From Sclerurus mexicanus (lineage: Eukaryota; Chordata; Aves; Passeriformes; Furnariidae), in NCBI GenBank assembly GCA_013396755.1, contig VWZF01005820.1, forward strand, positions 371 to 64,370: a stretch of DNA of 64,000 bases, read 5' to 3'. A program made the translations under genes and the position numbers. Positions 26,972-39,600 of the stretch are shown here, one piece after another (the stretch's first letter is position 1; each line of letters begins with the position of its first letter). Below the pieces are notes generated by a model. The model had not been told where the DNA came from, made no database searches, and saw nothing but the letters and a program-made list of their open reading frames with translations.

Positions 26972-29900
26972 AATGCTTTAAAGAAGAGAGGGGATATATT
27001 TGGTTTCAATTTAGTCAGTAAAGCTGACTTTACAGTTCTTTTGCACTGCTAGGGTAGCACGTACCTAGGAGAGTTTATCAGAAGTTATTGGGGTTTATTT
27101 TTGTGATTTTTACCTAAGAAGCAGATTCTTTTTTTTCCCAAAGGATAAGGAAAGAGTTATGCCTCCATTTTCTGCCTCATGTTTTCATAAAAACACAGAA
27201 AAGACAGAATTTAAAAGGGCATTTGTGTCTGATTCTGCTGTGTTTTAATGCACCCTTCCCTTACAGGGTTGTGAGAAGTCTTAATGTTAAGCTTAGAAAA
27301 TAGGTACTGTGTTATCTTCTTTTCTTAGAAAACACTTTTACAATTGTCATGTGTGACGGTTGTGGTACTATACCTAATTTCATTTGAAAGAAAAGCAATC
27401 AGGACAGCAGTAAGAGTGAAAAAACATATTACCACTTTTCTGATCAAAGTAAAGGGGAGATAAGACTGAATTGCAAAGCATCCTTTGTAAGAGCTATTTT
27501 GGGGAAGGGATTACCATCACACGGGAAGGGTTTTGTAGAAGCACCAAGAAATAGAGCCCAAAATAGAACAGGATTTCTTACAGTATTTGGAAAGATGAGA
27601 ATCCTTTTGTTTTAAAGCACCAGGCAAAAATAAACCAGCTAGATTAACAACTTTTTGCTTATGGTTGCATTTAGTCTTGGATCTTTGTGCTAAGATCAGC
27701 CATGGGAAAAAAAAAAAGAAAGGCAAGTCTGTCAGGTGCCCAAATTTTTTAAGAACCAGAAACAGCTGGGTGTCTATAAAAAATGAGCTGTCTGCTTCAG
27801 AACATAACAGGAGTATAAGCATGACAGGAGAAGAAGGAAGGTTACAGAAAATAATCACACACATGCACGGGCACACCTGGCGAACAATGTAGTTTGCTAG
27901 GATCAGGATTCTCTTTTCCTAAAGGCACTGAGAATATCAGAAAGCAGGAGAATTCACAAATGTCATTCCCTGATTTATGTTCTACGGTATTGTCACGTGC
28001 TCTGATGGCATCTTGTCTTCACAAGAAACCTATACTTTTTCACTGATAATAACAACCATAAAAAATCTTTACCATTTCTGTTTGGAAGGAAAAATACTAT
28101 TACTTCATAATGAATGTAACACTTTCCTTATTTATCCATGATTTTCTGTCTCTAGGAGTTGAGTGACTTTCAATATTAACTTGGAGGTAGCATTAATCCT
28201 TTGCAAATAGTGGAATCAGCATATGATGGAAGTCACTTGCTGTGCAAATGTGTAACTGGTATGATCTTTAGTGCCATATCAAGCCTCACAACCAGATCAG
28301 CTTAATGAGTACAGCATTCTTAGCAGCTGGAATGTTAAACCTAGGTAGAAGAGGTGGTATCTGTCTAAAGCCAAACATTATCAGGCTGCTGGCACATAAA
28401 ATTTAAAACCTTATAAGGAACCTGTTTTCATTTAAAGAGTTCATAGAAAATGAAAAAAACTGTGTCAATAGATATATAGGAAAAAAAGAAAGAAATTATT
28501 TTACCTGAATATGTGTGTGCATTGACCATCCATAGTCTCATGGCATGGACTGTCTCCATATACATTCTGGAAAGCAATGAAATTATGGACAGCTTTCAGC
28601 TCTGTGCTAAACATGTTAGAAAAAGGCCCATCTGAGGTTAGGAGTTTTGAAGAAAAATATTAAAAGCATTATTTCACTATTGTATCAGGCCGTGGTGTAT
28701 CCATATCTTGAAAGTTAATTCTGTATAAAGGAGCTACTGAAAGGATATATTTAAAAAATATATTTTAAAAGGCACATGAGGTCTAGCAGGGGTAAAGAGA
28801 AGGTTTCCAAGGTTGACACCAGAGGTAGAGAGCTCCACTTCCACACTGGAAGAAACTTGTATTGCTGGGGATGCTGAAAGTACTCAAAGGAACTCCACCT
28901 GAAGGCACCACGCCTGCCTTTTGCAACACAGTTTGGTGTGGGTCTACACACATCACATCACCAAGGCTCTTATATCTGCCAGGATAGACTACCTTGTGCT
29001 TTGTAGGCTAAGGACATGGACAGGTATTAGGTATGATATATCACGAGCATGAAGCCTTAAGCTAAAGCATCCCAAAAGGATTGCTGGGCAGAAACTTGGG
29101 AAAAGCATATTACTCAGCCTGCTTCACAGCTGTGAAGATCTGAAGCCTATTTCATTGACTACTTTTGGAGGCATTAGAGTAAACTGTATGGCCTCATCCA
29201 ACATGGCAGTTTAGTTTGAGGAAAGCAAAAAAGAGAGGCCTGTAAATAGTTTTAAAGAAAATTTCAAAGCCATATGACAAAACCAGACTACTATAGCTGA
29301 CCAGCAGTACAGTGGAGACCCAATTCAGTAGACTGTTACATTTGGTTTTGCTCAGAGAAGCAGATAGGCATTTTATTCTTACTCAGAATTTAAGAACACT
29401 TAAAATTTAGTTTGAGTTTTAAATGGTTTGATGACTGAGATTTTTAGTTTAAAAAAAACCCAAAACACACAAAACCAACATTAATTTGGCTAGGTCTTTT
29501 CTGAAATAGTGCTTTTTGTTCTATCTTTCTGCATTATGGCTGATACCTGTATGTGCAGGAGATGGGAAGTACAAGTCTTCTCCATCTGCCTCCTTCAACT
29601 TTTGAGCAGCTATTTAGCTTTGCAGTGCAAAGCTTTTACCTTCTTTTTTTTTTCTTTTGTCCCCCTTCTCCTTACTGACATGTAAAGAAATCCTCAGCTG
29701 GAGAGTGCTCTTGCATGAATTGCATAAAACATTCTTCACTGAGAGGTTTGGAAAATTTATCCTGCTACACTTTTTGTTATGTATGGTTTTGTGTTGTTAA
29801 GCCAAAAATACATCATTCTATAACACAAGTCTTTCTTACTTTTCTAGGCAGGCTTCAAGTGTAGCTATTTTGCTTGTTGTTAATTTCTGTCTCTGCTAAT

Positions 29901-30781
29901 TAGTTTTGTGCATTGTTAATTTTTTTCCCTTAATTTGTATGCATTGAATTGACTTTAATTAAACGTCCATAACAGATGGCTTCTTCTTTTATTCCCGTAA
30001 TTTCTTTTTTCTTAATCCTGACACATCACAAAATGTCTGCTTTCATTTAGTCTGGCATCAATTCACTGCAATTCCATCAGAGTCACTGGAGTTACTTTGA
30101 ATTTACTGCATTATAAGCAAGAACAAAATTTGTTCCCATGATTGACAATTACAGACATCTGAATGGAGGGAAAAAACACAGACTTTTCCAAAATAATGTT
30201 CAGTCTTTAGTGTTAGCAGGTTTCATGTCACCAAGGAATGTGTCAAGTGATTTTGCCAGTGACCATGTGATGGGAAATCTAAACACGTGAATGTAAGAAT
30301 TTATTACTAATAAGCAAGCTTAAAAATTAGCATATTCTGACACAATGGAAGCCTAGTACAAGTCAGACTCCTTGTTTTTAAAAAGTACACCACAAGAAAT
30401 AATTTTTTCTTTACGTGGAATAAGAGAGTAGGACCACCTCAAGGATATTTTAAGTGGTTACTCCTTGGCATGCTTCTCTCTGGTCAGTACTCATTACTTT
30501 CTGAAACAGTAGAGAATACATTTGTCTTATCTATGAAATCACATGTTGTAATTAATTGCATTTGAGTTGTGTGAAGGCATTTGACAATTAAAACTTCACA
30601 GTAATTTTTATTTGCCCGTCAGGAGAGGGGATTTTTGTTTCTTTACTGCAAAGTTTAAGAAAAAGAGAAGGAGTGTATAATATTTACATGTCTAACAATG
30701 TCTGAAATGTCAGTAGTTCAGGTTCCAAAGGTTAAAGTGTTATTTCGTGATTTTTAATGGGCTCTCACTTCTGTTCTGCAG

Positions 30782-30909
30782 AAAAATGGAAGGGAAGAGG
30801 AAGAGCTGGGTCGCATTTTGAGTCAGCGCGCAGACGGAGTAGAGCTGTCCTTTATCATATTTCTGGACATCTACAAAGAAGAGAGAAGAACAAATTAAAA
30901 ATTAATAAT
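30782..30909 (+). CDS. KCNH8: KCNH8 coding exon 4: linker between PAS domain and S1
   Basis: 128 bp, about residues 148-190. It finishes the split Glu codon (G+AA) and reads KWKGRGRAGSHFESARRRSR, then AVLYHISGHLQRREKNKLKI and NN. The basic ARRRSRAVLYHISGHLQ segment is a conserved ELK/EAG hallmark just before the membrane domain and links the PAS domain to S1. The exon ends on a codon boundary: donor AAT|GTAGGT. The acceptor is TCTGTTCTGCAG. Not a multiple of three, so skipping it alone would frameshift, whereas exons 4 and 5 together total 369 bp and would not. The next exon starts with AAT, giving the KINNNVF junction expected for KCNH8. Confidence 0.96.
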
Positions 30910-32085
30910 GTAGGTGCAATTCTTCTCTCTCCCTTTTTTGTTTTTCAAAAATGTACTCTTTCCACTGTCTTTAAACAAAAATACGAAATTAAAAGTGCTG
31001 TAAAAGGTCTGTGAGTAGCTGAGAAATGTCCAAGTCATAATTTCACAGCAGCAAAAGAATCAGAGTGCATTTCACTTAAGTGCTGTTCTGCCTACTCTGG
31101 TATTTATTACCATATGTCAAGACAGTGTATTTAGTCATACTGTAAATAGGTATTTACTTAATGTCAGGAAAGCCACATTATAAAGTTTCTCAGAACTTAA
31201 TTTTAGATTCCAATTTACCTGTCATCTCAATATCTTAATTTCAGTTATTTTTATTTGCCAAAAAGATAATGAAGGAATTCATGGTATTGCTGTAGCTGAA
31301 AATCTCCATATTGTTAAGCTCCAAATCACATCATTTAGGCAGCTTCTCATGTGAATTTCTCCAACTTTTTGCTGAGTATATTTCTTTTCATTTCCTAATG
31401 GAATAAGTAAGGTTTCTTCCTTTAAATTACTTCTGTGTTCCCCCAGTAACTATAACTAATAAATAACTGACAAAACATCCTATGAATGTTGTTAAAATTA
31501 AATAAAACAATAGACAAACCCAACAATATAGAAACAGAAGGACTTCTAAAGAAATGCTTGTGAGAAAAAATAACTCCTGCTCTATGTAACTATGCTTCAG
31601 AAGAAAAGTTAATGCAGAGGAAAGCTGGACATACATATGAAATCAGTATGTTCATATAAATATATGCTAGAATGATATTGGAGAGCCTGTTCCAACAGTG
31701 AGAACCTACAGTTATTAGAAGCAGGGGTAGGAAAAAAAAATTTTTCTTACAATCTCAAAGGAGTATTTATTTTCTTGTTTATATATCATTATCTTTTAAA
31801 AAGCTAAAATCTTTGACAGAGGAAGAAGGAAATGAGACTATTGACATCAGTATTTCAAAGGAAACACACAAAGGCATTTCCATGAAAAGAGCCATCTAAG
31901 TAAGTGTGAGGACTACATTAGGAAGAAAAATAAAAATAGCATTAGTTCTTGCCTGCATATGAGTATGTCATATTTCATTATGATTTTTTTAAAAAAAGAG
32001 CCACCTATTGGCTGCATTGGAAGAAATGCTTCTGTGTGATCAAATTACTGTTTTGTCTCATTTAATTTTTTTCTCTCTTTTTCAG
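30910..32085 (+). other. KCNH8: KCNH8 intron 4 (about 1.2 kb)
   Basis: The shortest intron in view. It starts GTAGGT and ends with a long pyrimidine tract, TTTTTTTCTCTCTTTTTCAG. No repeat or RNA recognised. Confidence 0.92.
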
Positions 32086-32326
32086 AATGTTTTCGTAGAT
32101 AAACCAGCATTTCCAGAATACAAAGTTTCAGATGCAAAAAAATCCAAATTCATACTGTTGCATTTTAGCACTTTTAAAGCTGGCTGGGACTGGCTTATTT
32201 TACTGGCAACGTTTTATGTTGCTGTGACTGTACCTTACAATGTTTCCTTTATTGGCCATGATGAGCTGTCTACAACTCGAAGCACAACTGTCAGTGACAT
32301 TGCAGTGGAAATTCTCTTTATCATCG
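32086..32326 (+). CDS. KCNH8: KCNH8 coding exon 5: pre-S1, S1 and most of S2
   Basis: 241 bp, about residues 191-270 plus one base of codon 271. Reads NVFVDKPAFPEYKVSDAKKS, then KFILLHFSTFKAGWDWLILL. S1 is roughly GWDWLILLATFYVAVTVPYN (about 223-243). The S1-S2 loop FIGHDELSTTRSTT follows, then the start of S2, VSDIAVEILFII (from about 259). The acidic residues in S2 (Asp about 261, Glu about 265 and the split Asp 271) are the kind that pair with S4 arginines and, in EAG-type channels, bind divalent cations. The acceptor is CTCTTTTTCAG and the donor is ATCG|GTAAGA. If the intron were retained the frame would run 38 more residues to a stop ending at 32442. Confidence 0.96.
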
Positions 32327-35203
32327 GTAAGATATGTCAGGGATCTTTTGGGGATCTCTTTTTTGATTTTCAGAATATAGAAAAGGAAATAATCATCCCT
32401 TTCATAACTTTCAAGGAAATCAATTTTAGCTGTATAGCTTGATATTTTTTCTGAACTTTAGGTCACCTTTTCTTCCCCCTTTTTTTCTTTTGTTTGTTTG
32501 TTGTTTGTTTTCCTTTTCCTTTTTTGCTCTAAATTGGCTGTTACTCTAAAGAGACCTTTGATCTCTAGGAAGATTAAAAAACATCGTTTCACTCTGTCGA
32601 TGCCTAAACCTTCCCAGTGTAGGGATGTGCTCTGGAATCACTACAGTTTTTGCTCATAATGTACCTTTTTTTCTTTTTTTAATATTACCTTTCACAGATA
32701 CTTAGAAAAGCCCTGAGCCACTAGCTTTTAAAAACTGATGACATAAAATTCTCACACTGCAATAATGCAAGTGTACAATATCAATATGCTATACTGACAA
32801 CTGGGATGGAATTTAAGAGGTTGGAGTTTGTCATCTGATCCATTCTACAAACATTTTATTTCCATGATTGACTTAATTCTTATACCTTAAAAGAATTAAA
32901 AAGAAACAAGGTTGTATCTAATAGTGGCTTTGTAAAAAAGATATGGGTGTTTTTTTTCTTTTTTAATACCTTTTTTACAATTTCTTTCTTAATATGGAAA
33001 CGAATTGCTGACTAGAGTCATAATAGAGTTAGAATACCACTCAGTGCTGTCACACTGACAAACCATAGCTCAGGTCTGTGGAGAAACTATTACTTTTAAG
33101 AAATAAGCAAAGTTGAGTATGTCTTTCTTGAATATGAGAAGGCTTTGGATGAGTTCTGAATGAGCAAGAAAATGTACAAAAGAATAAAATCATTCTCAGA
33201 TTAGAAACTTCTTTTCTATTTTTCCCAGTTTTGTCATGAAAAAAATAGCTTAGCTCAAACATTTAAAACAATGTTATGATCTTTAGGCGAACTAAAGAAA
33301 ACTGAAACATCATAAACACTAAGCAACATTTCAGAATGACTTTAGTTTAACATAAGTTTTTCTTATGAAAAGTTTATTCCATTCCTCTGTCAGCTTTACT
33401 GTAGACCGTAAGACTGTAAGACTAGTGATGTGGTTGATGGAAGACTCAGATGTTGTGATGGATAAATATTTCTTTCCTCTTTTGGTCTTTGTTTTGTCAT
33501 TAGATTTAAGGTCTAATTTTCCTTTTTTATGCTCACTACTAGGTCTTGGTGAACTCTTTCATGGTATTGCAAACAATTCACATTCACAAATACTCAAGCA
33601 TTTCAGTAAGAAACAATCTGCAATTCAGATCATCAAGGATCATCTTTTTTTTTTGCATAAAAACAGAGAAAGGTCATGACTCTAGTCAGTAATAAATTAA
33701 TCCATGTTCCATTTTAAAGAATACAAAATGAAATAATGCCACTTGATGTACCTGGGCAACTTTATAAAAAGAGTAGACTCAAAGTTGCAATACTTTGATA
33801 ATGGTTGTATCCTTCACCCTACACCAGTGTAGATAACTGGTTTGTGTTATAAATGTGTTTATTTGAATATAAGTGCAAGAGAGTATAATCTGTATCTAGC
33901 TGATTTATGTGATGTAGTATTCATTTGAAGCAAGACAGATGGTGTACTGCTCACTGCTACTTTTCTGGTTATGTATGTTGCTGGAAATATGGAGTCTTTA
34001 TATCAATAAGTGAAAAGCAATGATCATTAGAGTATCTGGGTAAGAAAAATGAAATGAAGATTTTCTGTAAATTTTACTTCATATTTTCTGGTTAGACTTT
34101 TAATTCTATCATCCAGGAAATCAAACCATGGCTGTAACTAAACACATTCAAAGAAATGTGTATAAAGTACTACAAAAGACTTTTCCTAATCATATTACTG
34201 GTAACCACAAGCACTATACTGTAGCATGCCAGCATTCCTCCTCACAGTTTGAATAATGGCTCAGTTTTCCCCAGAATCATTGTTTCTAAAGTTATTATTT
34301 CTTTTATAATCTGTAGCTCTGAGGAAAGATTTATGGAGTATTTTCAGGACATTCTCATACTGCGTTGAAATCTCTGCAGTGGATCTATAGAAAATAGTGT
34401 GTTTATAATCATCTCTCTATGGCACCTTGTCCGATAAAACGTTGAATTAATATGTCTCAGAACATGTGTGACTATATTGAAAGTAGTAAGATTGACAACA
34501 TACTTTAAGTTTCAGGGCATTTGTTGCACTGTGTCTCTGACAAGCACATCTGTGATGGATGATCTATGTGCTACGAGAAAAGTCAATGAGAAACATTGTG
34601 TAAAATTCTTATAAAGCTGCTGCCTCAGAAAGTCAGTGGGGAGATCTGTCTGAGACTGTCTGAGTCGTATTATAGCTCTGCAGACATGGATTGAGGTATC
34701 ACAACTGTAGTCATGGATTGGAGAAAAAGAGTCTACTTCGCTTTTATTCAGATTTCTCAGAACGTAGACTAATATTCTTTTTATGAACATAGTTTGCATA
34801 AACATTTTTTTGGACTTGACAAGATCTTTGTGTTTTAGCTGTGTTATCCCAGGGCATGGAGATATGACAGTAAAAAACATGGCAATAAGAGGTAGAGGCG
34901 TTGTCTGTACAGCATTTCAAGGTAGGGTACAGTATTTCACAGCAGGGTAGAGGCCAAGGTTTTCCTTTAAGCAGAAGAATTTGTATAAGTTTAGTGGCTA
35001 AAAATGTCTTTTAGACTTATCCAAGACTGACTATGTGTGTCAGCCTACACTTAAGCATGATAAAAATACATATGGAAGTGTTCTTCTGACTTGGGGTGCT
35101 TACGAGTGTTGATATGAATTAAATGATTTATGAGAAAAAAGTACATCTAGCTAGAGGTTTAACTGCTTTAGCCTTTAAAGTTCTCTAAAGCATAGATAGA
35201 AGA

Positions 35204-35231
35204 TATAATAATAATATATAATAATAATAAT
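35204..35231. repeat. (ATA)n simple repeat
   Basis: ATAATAATA units interrupted by one ATATATA stretch. Probably length-variable. Confidence 0.65.
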
Positions 35232-35880
35232 TACCCATTTTGTGATGCCTTTGGGGAAGAGGTGGAAGGAGAAACATAATTAAGACTTCTTAAATTAAGA
35301 TAAATTTTTCACTTGATATTTCCTATATATGCTAGTGATTTGATAACTTGTGTGATGTTTGAGTGTATTTTCATATCTGCTTTCTTGGTAATGTATGCAA
35401 ACCCTCTCTAACATCCCTCTGTAAATAAATCTTTTGTTTCCTCTAACTAGAATAAAATTAGTTTAGTTTTAGATTTTTTTTACTGTTTTATGTATTTAAA
35501 AATCACAAAGAGGTGCAGACAAAAAGTTTCTAGGATTAATGTATTTAGACAAACACACAAAAAAAAAAATCTTGAGAATGCCCCTGTATTTGCATATGCA
35601 ATAGCTGCATCCTTCATTTGTGGGTAGGTGCATCTGTGAGTCTAAAGTTTCAATATTTCTAAGATGCATAACGGACCTTCTCAACAATATTTGTAAAGTT
35701 TTCTGTCTTCTGGGGAAAAAAAAGGTGGGAGAATCTCTCACCAAATTAATTCCATTTAATTAGTTACAACCTCCCAGTTACATAACTTTTACTCTTCCAT
35801 GACTACCCAGTGTGGTGTTTTTATTTCCGCAACAATGTCATTCCAGTTTTCAGATATTGTCTCTCTTCATCTGTTTATAT

Positions 35881-35908
35881 TTTTCAGCATAAGTATTTAT
35901 GCTGAAAA
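35881..35908. repeat. 12-bp perfect inverted repeat, 4-nt loop
   Basis: TTTTCAGCATAA at 35881-35892 and its exact reverse complement TTATGCTGAAAA at 35897-35908, separated by GTAT. Could fold as a hairpin in the pre-mRNA. Not followed by a structure long enough for a microRNA precursor. Confidence 0.85.
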
Positions 35909-36645
35909 GCAGTAATAAATTTCCTAAAGATTCTCACTCAAAGATCAAACTGATGTAAGCAAGACCATTTTAATGTTAGACATTTTTCCAATAACTTTCC
36001 TTGCATAACTTGTAAGGAGAACTGATGCTTGTCTGCACACAAGATGCTTTTTCCAAGCACAAAAACCTTCACCTGGACATAAAGGGGACAAGCATAAGAC
36101 AAAGAAAATTATTCTTTCACAGAAACGTTTTTTTATCTTCAGGTAGATGCAGATAAATATTATGATAATGGGGGCACCCTGAAAATTTCACTTGTATTGG
36201 CTCTCCTGACTCCTCTTCATTTTCAGAGGTGTGATATCATTGTTGCACATCAGTAGTCAGCTTCTCATAGAATGGAAAAATGTCTGCTTGTAGATCTAAC
36301 CGAAGATTTGAGAATTCACTGCTCCAAAATGTTGCTTACTACTCCTGAAATTGGGAGATTCCTCACAGTTAAACCCAGAAAAATGCTTATCCGAGAACTC
36401 CTGCTTTTTCTGAGGCTAAAATGAATGACAACGATGCAAACTACTGGAAAACTGCTTACAGGAAGGTATCAATATGTATTGTGCCAAGTACCATCAAAAT
36501 TAAAGGTAAAATCCAAGAAGTACTGAACAGATTCCATTCCCAAATCTGATTTTGCAAAGTAATAGCTAAAAGAAAGCAAATTAATTATGCAGTATAAGGG
36601 CCTTTTAAAAAACACTTGTAACATTACAGAAACAACTGTCATCTT

Positions 36646-36683
36646 ATATTTCAACTTATATTAATGAATATAAGTTGAAATAT
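36646..36683. repeat. 17-bp perfect inverted repeat, 4-nt loop
   Basis: ATATTTCAACTTATATT at 36646-36662 and its exact reverse complement at 36667-36683, with AATG between. The longest perfect hairpin I found in the window, deep in intron 5 and not part of a recognised repeat family. Confidence 0.9.
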
Positions 36684-39600
36684 GCAGCATTTCCATACAT
36701 AATTCTTTTATGTTCTGGGGAGAGATTGGCAGGCAGGCCCAGGCTGTGTCAAGATATTTTGCCTTTGTGCTTCTGGCAAATACAAACACTATTCCACTTC
36801 TCAGCTGTCCTAAATGAATCTCTTCAGACGTATTCTTTTTCATTCCATGGAGGTGCAGTGTGTCTCTAAAATGAGTCTCCCAAGCTCTATGACTGCCCAC
36901 ACAAGCCAAATGGGGTTATTGGCACAATATTCTTAAGTGCTAATGGCCATGTGGGGTTGCACACAAGGTGGGAGGGAGAGGTTTATTTGATGGCCATACT
37001 TTGCCATTTTAAATGTACAGTTTTTTAAGGACTAATTCTAATCCGTTTCTGTGATTTTCTTTAATGATCATGCTCCTCAATAAGATTTTTTTTTTCTGTT
37101 TAAGATGTGGAAGAGAACAAATTTTTCTATTTAACAAAACATCATCCTGTGGTATGATAGAGGGTCTTGATACTCCATTTTAGATTTCAAGTCCATTAAA
37201 ACCTAGACATCATCATTTGGGGTACTTCATTTCTTTAATTTCTAGCAGTATAAAATCTGGTCTAGCTTCTTCCTTCTCGCTATTGTTTAAATGAACACAA
37301 TACATCTGAGACTTCAGTTATATGCAGTTTTTTATGACCTTCCAGTTCATAAAGATTCTGATAAGAATTAAAAATTTTTACCATCTAGTTCAGTCTCCAA
37401 GTATTAATACAAATTGCAATAAACTCTTTGGCTAAAGCATGTTTTCTTGAAGGACACCAGCTCTTCTTCAAAGACCTTAGAGAAAGAAGAATCCATAACT
37501 CTATTCCCCTCTGGCTTCTAAATTACATATTTCTATTTTTTTTATCCATCTAGTTGCAGAATTGACATCTTGTTAAATGTTTAGCAGTCCTGTTTTAAAA
37601 TGCTTTTACCTGCTGTTTCTTAGAGCACACTGGATTGTAAATTGACATCTGATATGATACAACCATATTTTGGCACTTCCTTCCAAAATTAGATAAGAAG
37701 TATTTATTGAATACATCTATTTTTTTTCCCACAAGATTATTTATAGCTTCTCTCATAATGGCATATCACTACTACAAAGGAATTAAATACCAGCATTTTT
37801 TTCTTAAAACTGCAATTTTCCTTCCTCCTGGCTCCAGTGATTTCTTTCTCTTTCCCAAGCAGGTCTAGATTTTCATGTCAAATTTTCTATAGTTTATATT
37901 TTTTTTGTTACTTAGTATCTGTTCAGCATTTGATATATATTTCTTAATAAGAAAAAAATGCTGTTTCTTCAGCAGCTGCAATACATTGTTTTAAATACAA
38001 TATTTGATAATGTATTATTTTGATATATTAGTATTGATATAGTATGTGTTTTACCATATACTGCATATTTATTTTATTAAGTCCTTACATTTTGATTTCT
38101 TAGTACTTAACCTCTGTTGGGTTTTTTCTTGCAAACTTTATTTGACTTCATAATGGCCCAGGTTCTTAACAATGGTGTAAAATGAGTATTACTTTCCTTT
38201 CCTATATAAACCAAATACCATCTCCCTCACCTTATCATGTCAGCATCTAAAACAAAATCATCATGCTAATTGTGGTATTGGACTTTTGGAAGGAACATGT
38301 TGAATTGAAAAATCACACTTCCATTTGAATAAATTGTTCCTAGGAGGCTTGCTAGGAACATTTAGGTTTATATCGGCAGTAGAATAGAAAAAATAACAGT
38401 TGATGTAGAGACAGATAAATAGTTCTTCAAGCAATATATGGTACTAACATTTCCTGGAATCTTTCCTAAAAGCTCTCTGGCCAGATTCTAATACCATTAC
38501 CCTTGTATAATTAAATAACATTCGCTCAAATAATCAGTTCAAAGAGCTTAGACTTTGGGGAAAGTATTGCTGACTAAAGACAGTCAATGTAAAATTACAT
38601 AAAGGAAAATGAAAAAAAAAATAAAAGAAATTAGACAAGAGTCAGTCATACCATCCAGAAGAGGGAGGTGGTGTAGGAAATAGCCTGCTCTGAAGATCAG
38701 TTGGGCTTTATGTACCTAAATCATCTAGGTCTCAAGCACAGGATTGAATGACTGGAGTCTAATAACACATCATGCACTGCCCAATCCCCTGGTTCCTGCT
38801 TATATGTGTACTACTTGCCCTTAAGGTACACGATTTTTCAACCTCATTTAGTCCACAGTAAAAGAAAGTTAAACTGAAGTATATTACGTAGCATTTGGTG
38901 AAATCTAAATGTGTGTCATGGGTAGTTATTGAATCACCTGGCTAATCCTAAATTGCTATTATTCTGTAACTTGTTCATATGTTTAATCCCAGCAGGATTT
39001 ATTTTTTAAAAAAATCAAGTCTAAAGAGAGAAAAAAATGTCACAGGAAAATCAACTACTTCAGGTAAAATAATCCTGTTTATGGGTAAAGAGGTTCAGCT
39101 GGGCACCAGATATTTTCTTTTAACAGAGATTAGAAATTGAGATTACACAGAACATATATTGTGCTCTTGAAATTGTAAAAGGGATATTATACTGGAAAAT
39201 AAGGATTAATAGGTTAGCTTGGTGCATATCAGTTTATGGTTTTCATTCCTTTTATATTCTTTAGGATAGCAATCTGCATTATGCACCAAGTAGAACCTCA
39301 TTTTTTTTAATGTAACTTTTTTTCCCCTTTGTAGAACAGTTTACAAACAATGTTTTCCTACCATTCACTGAGTGAATGTGTTTGTGTGCGAATGTGTGCA
39401 TGATAGAAATCTAGAAAGAGATGGCTGGGTAAAAGAGATGATCTGTTATACAGAGCTTTCAAAAAAGGTCACAAAACAGTTTCCAAACCCTAGGACTTGC
39501 TCTAGGTTCACAGCTTTTTTGTCCCTAGCTATGAAATAAATTGCCTTTTCTTAGGAACTGAGCATTGCTAGGGAATAGATTTTCATACTGGAAGCTTGAG

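Larger units (their letters stand above)
16010..30781 (+). other. KCNH8: KCNH8 intron 3 (about 14.8 kb)
   Basis: Begins with the weak donor GTTTGT and ends TCTGTTCTGCAG. It holds one minus-strand CR1 tail (20068-20300) and two plus-strand CR1 tails (26475-26684 and 26779-26971), a T/GTTT-rich stretch at 21484-21523, and an AT-rich imperfect repeat at 25520-25575. The remainder appears unique and AT-rich, with only short frames lacking any recognisable domain. Confidence 0.9.

Noticed and set aside
32008..32085. ATG-initiated upstream extension of exon 5
   Set aside because: The 26 codons before the acceptor run through the polypyrimidine tract and match nothing in KCNH8. The CAG acceptor at 32083-32085 and the KINN|NVFVDKP junction fix the exon start at 32086.
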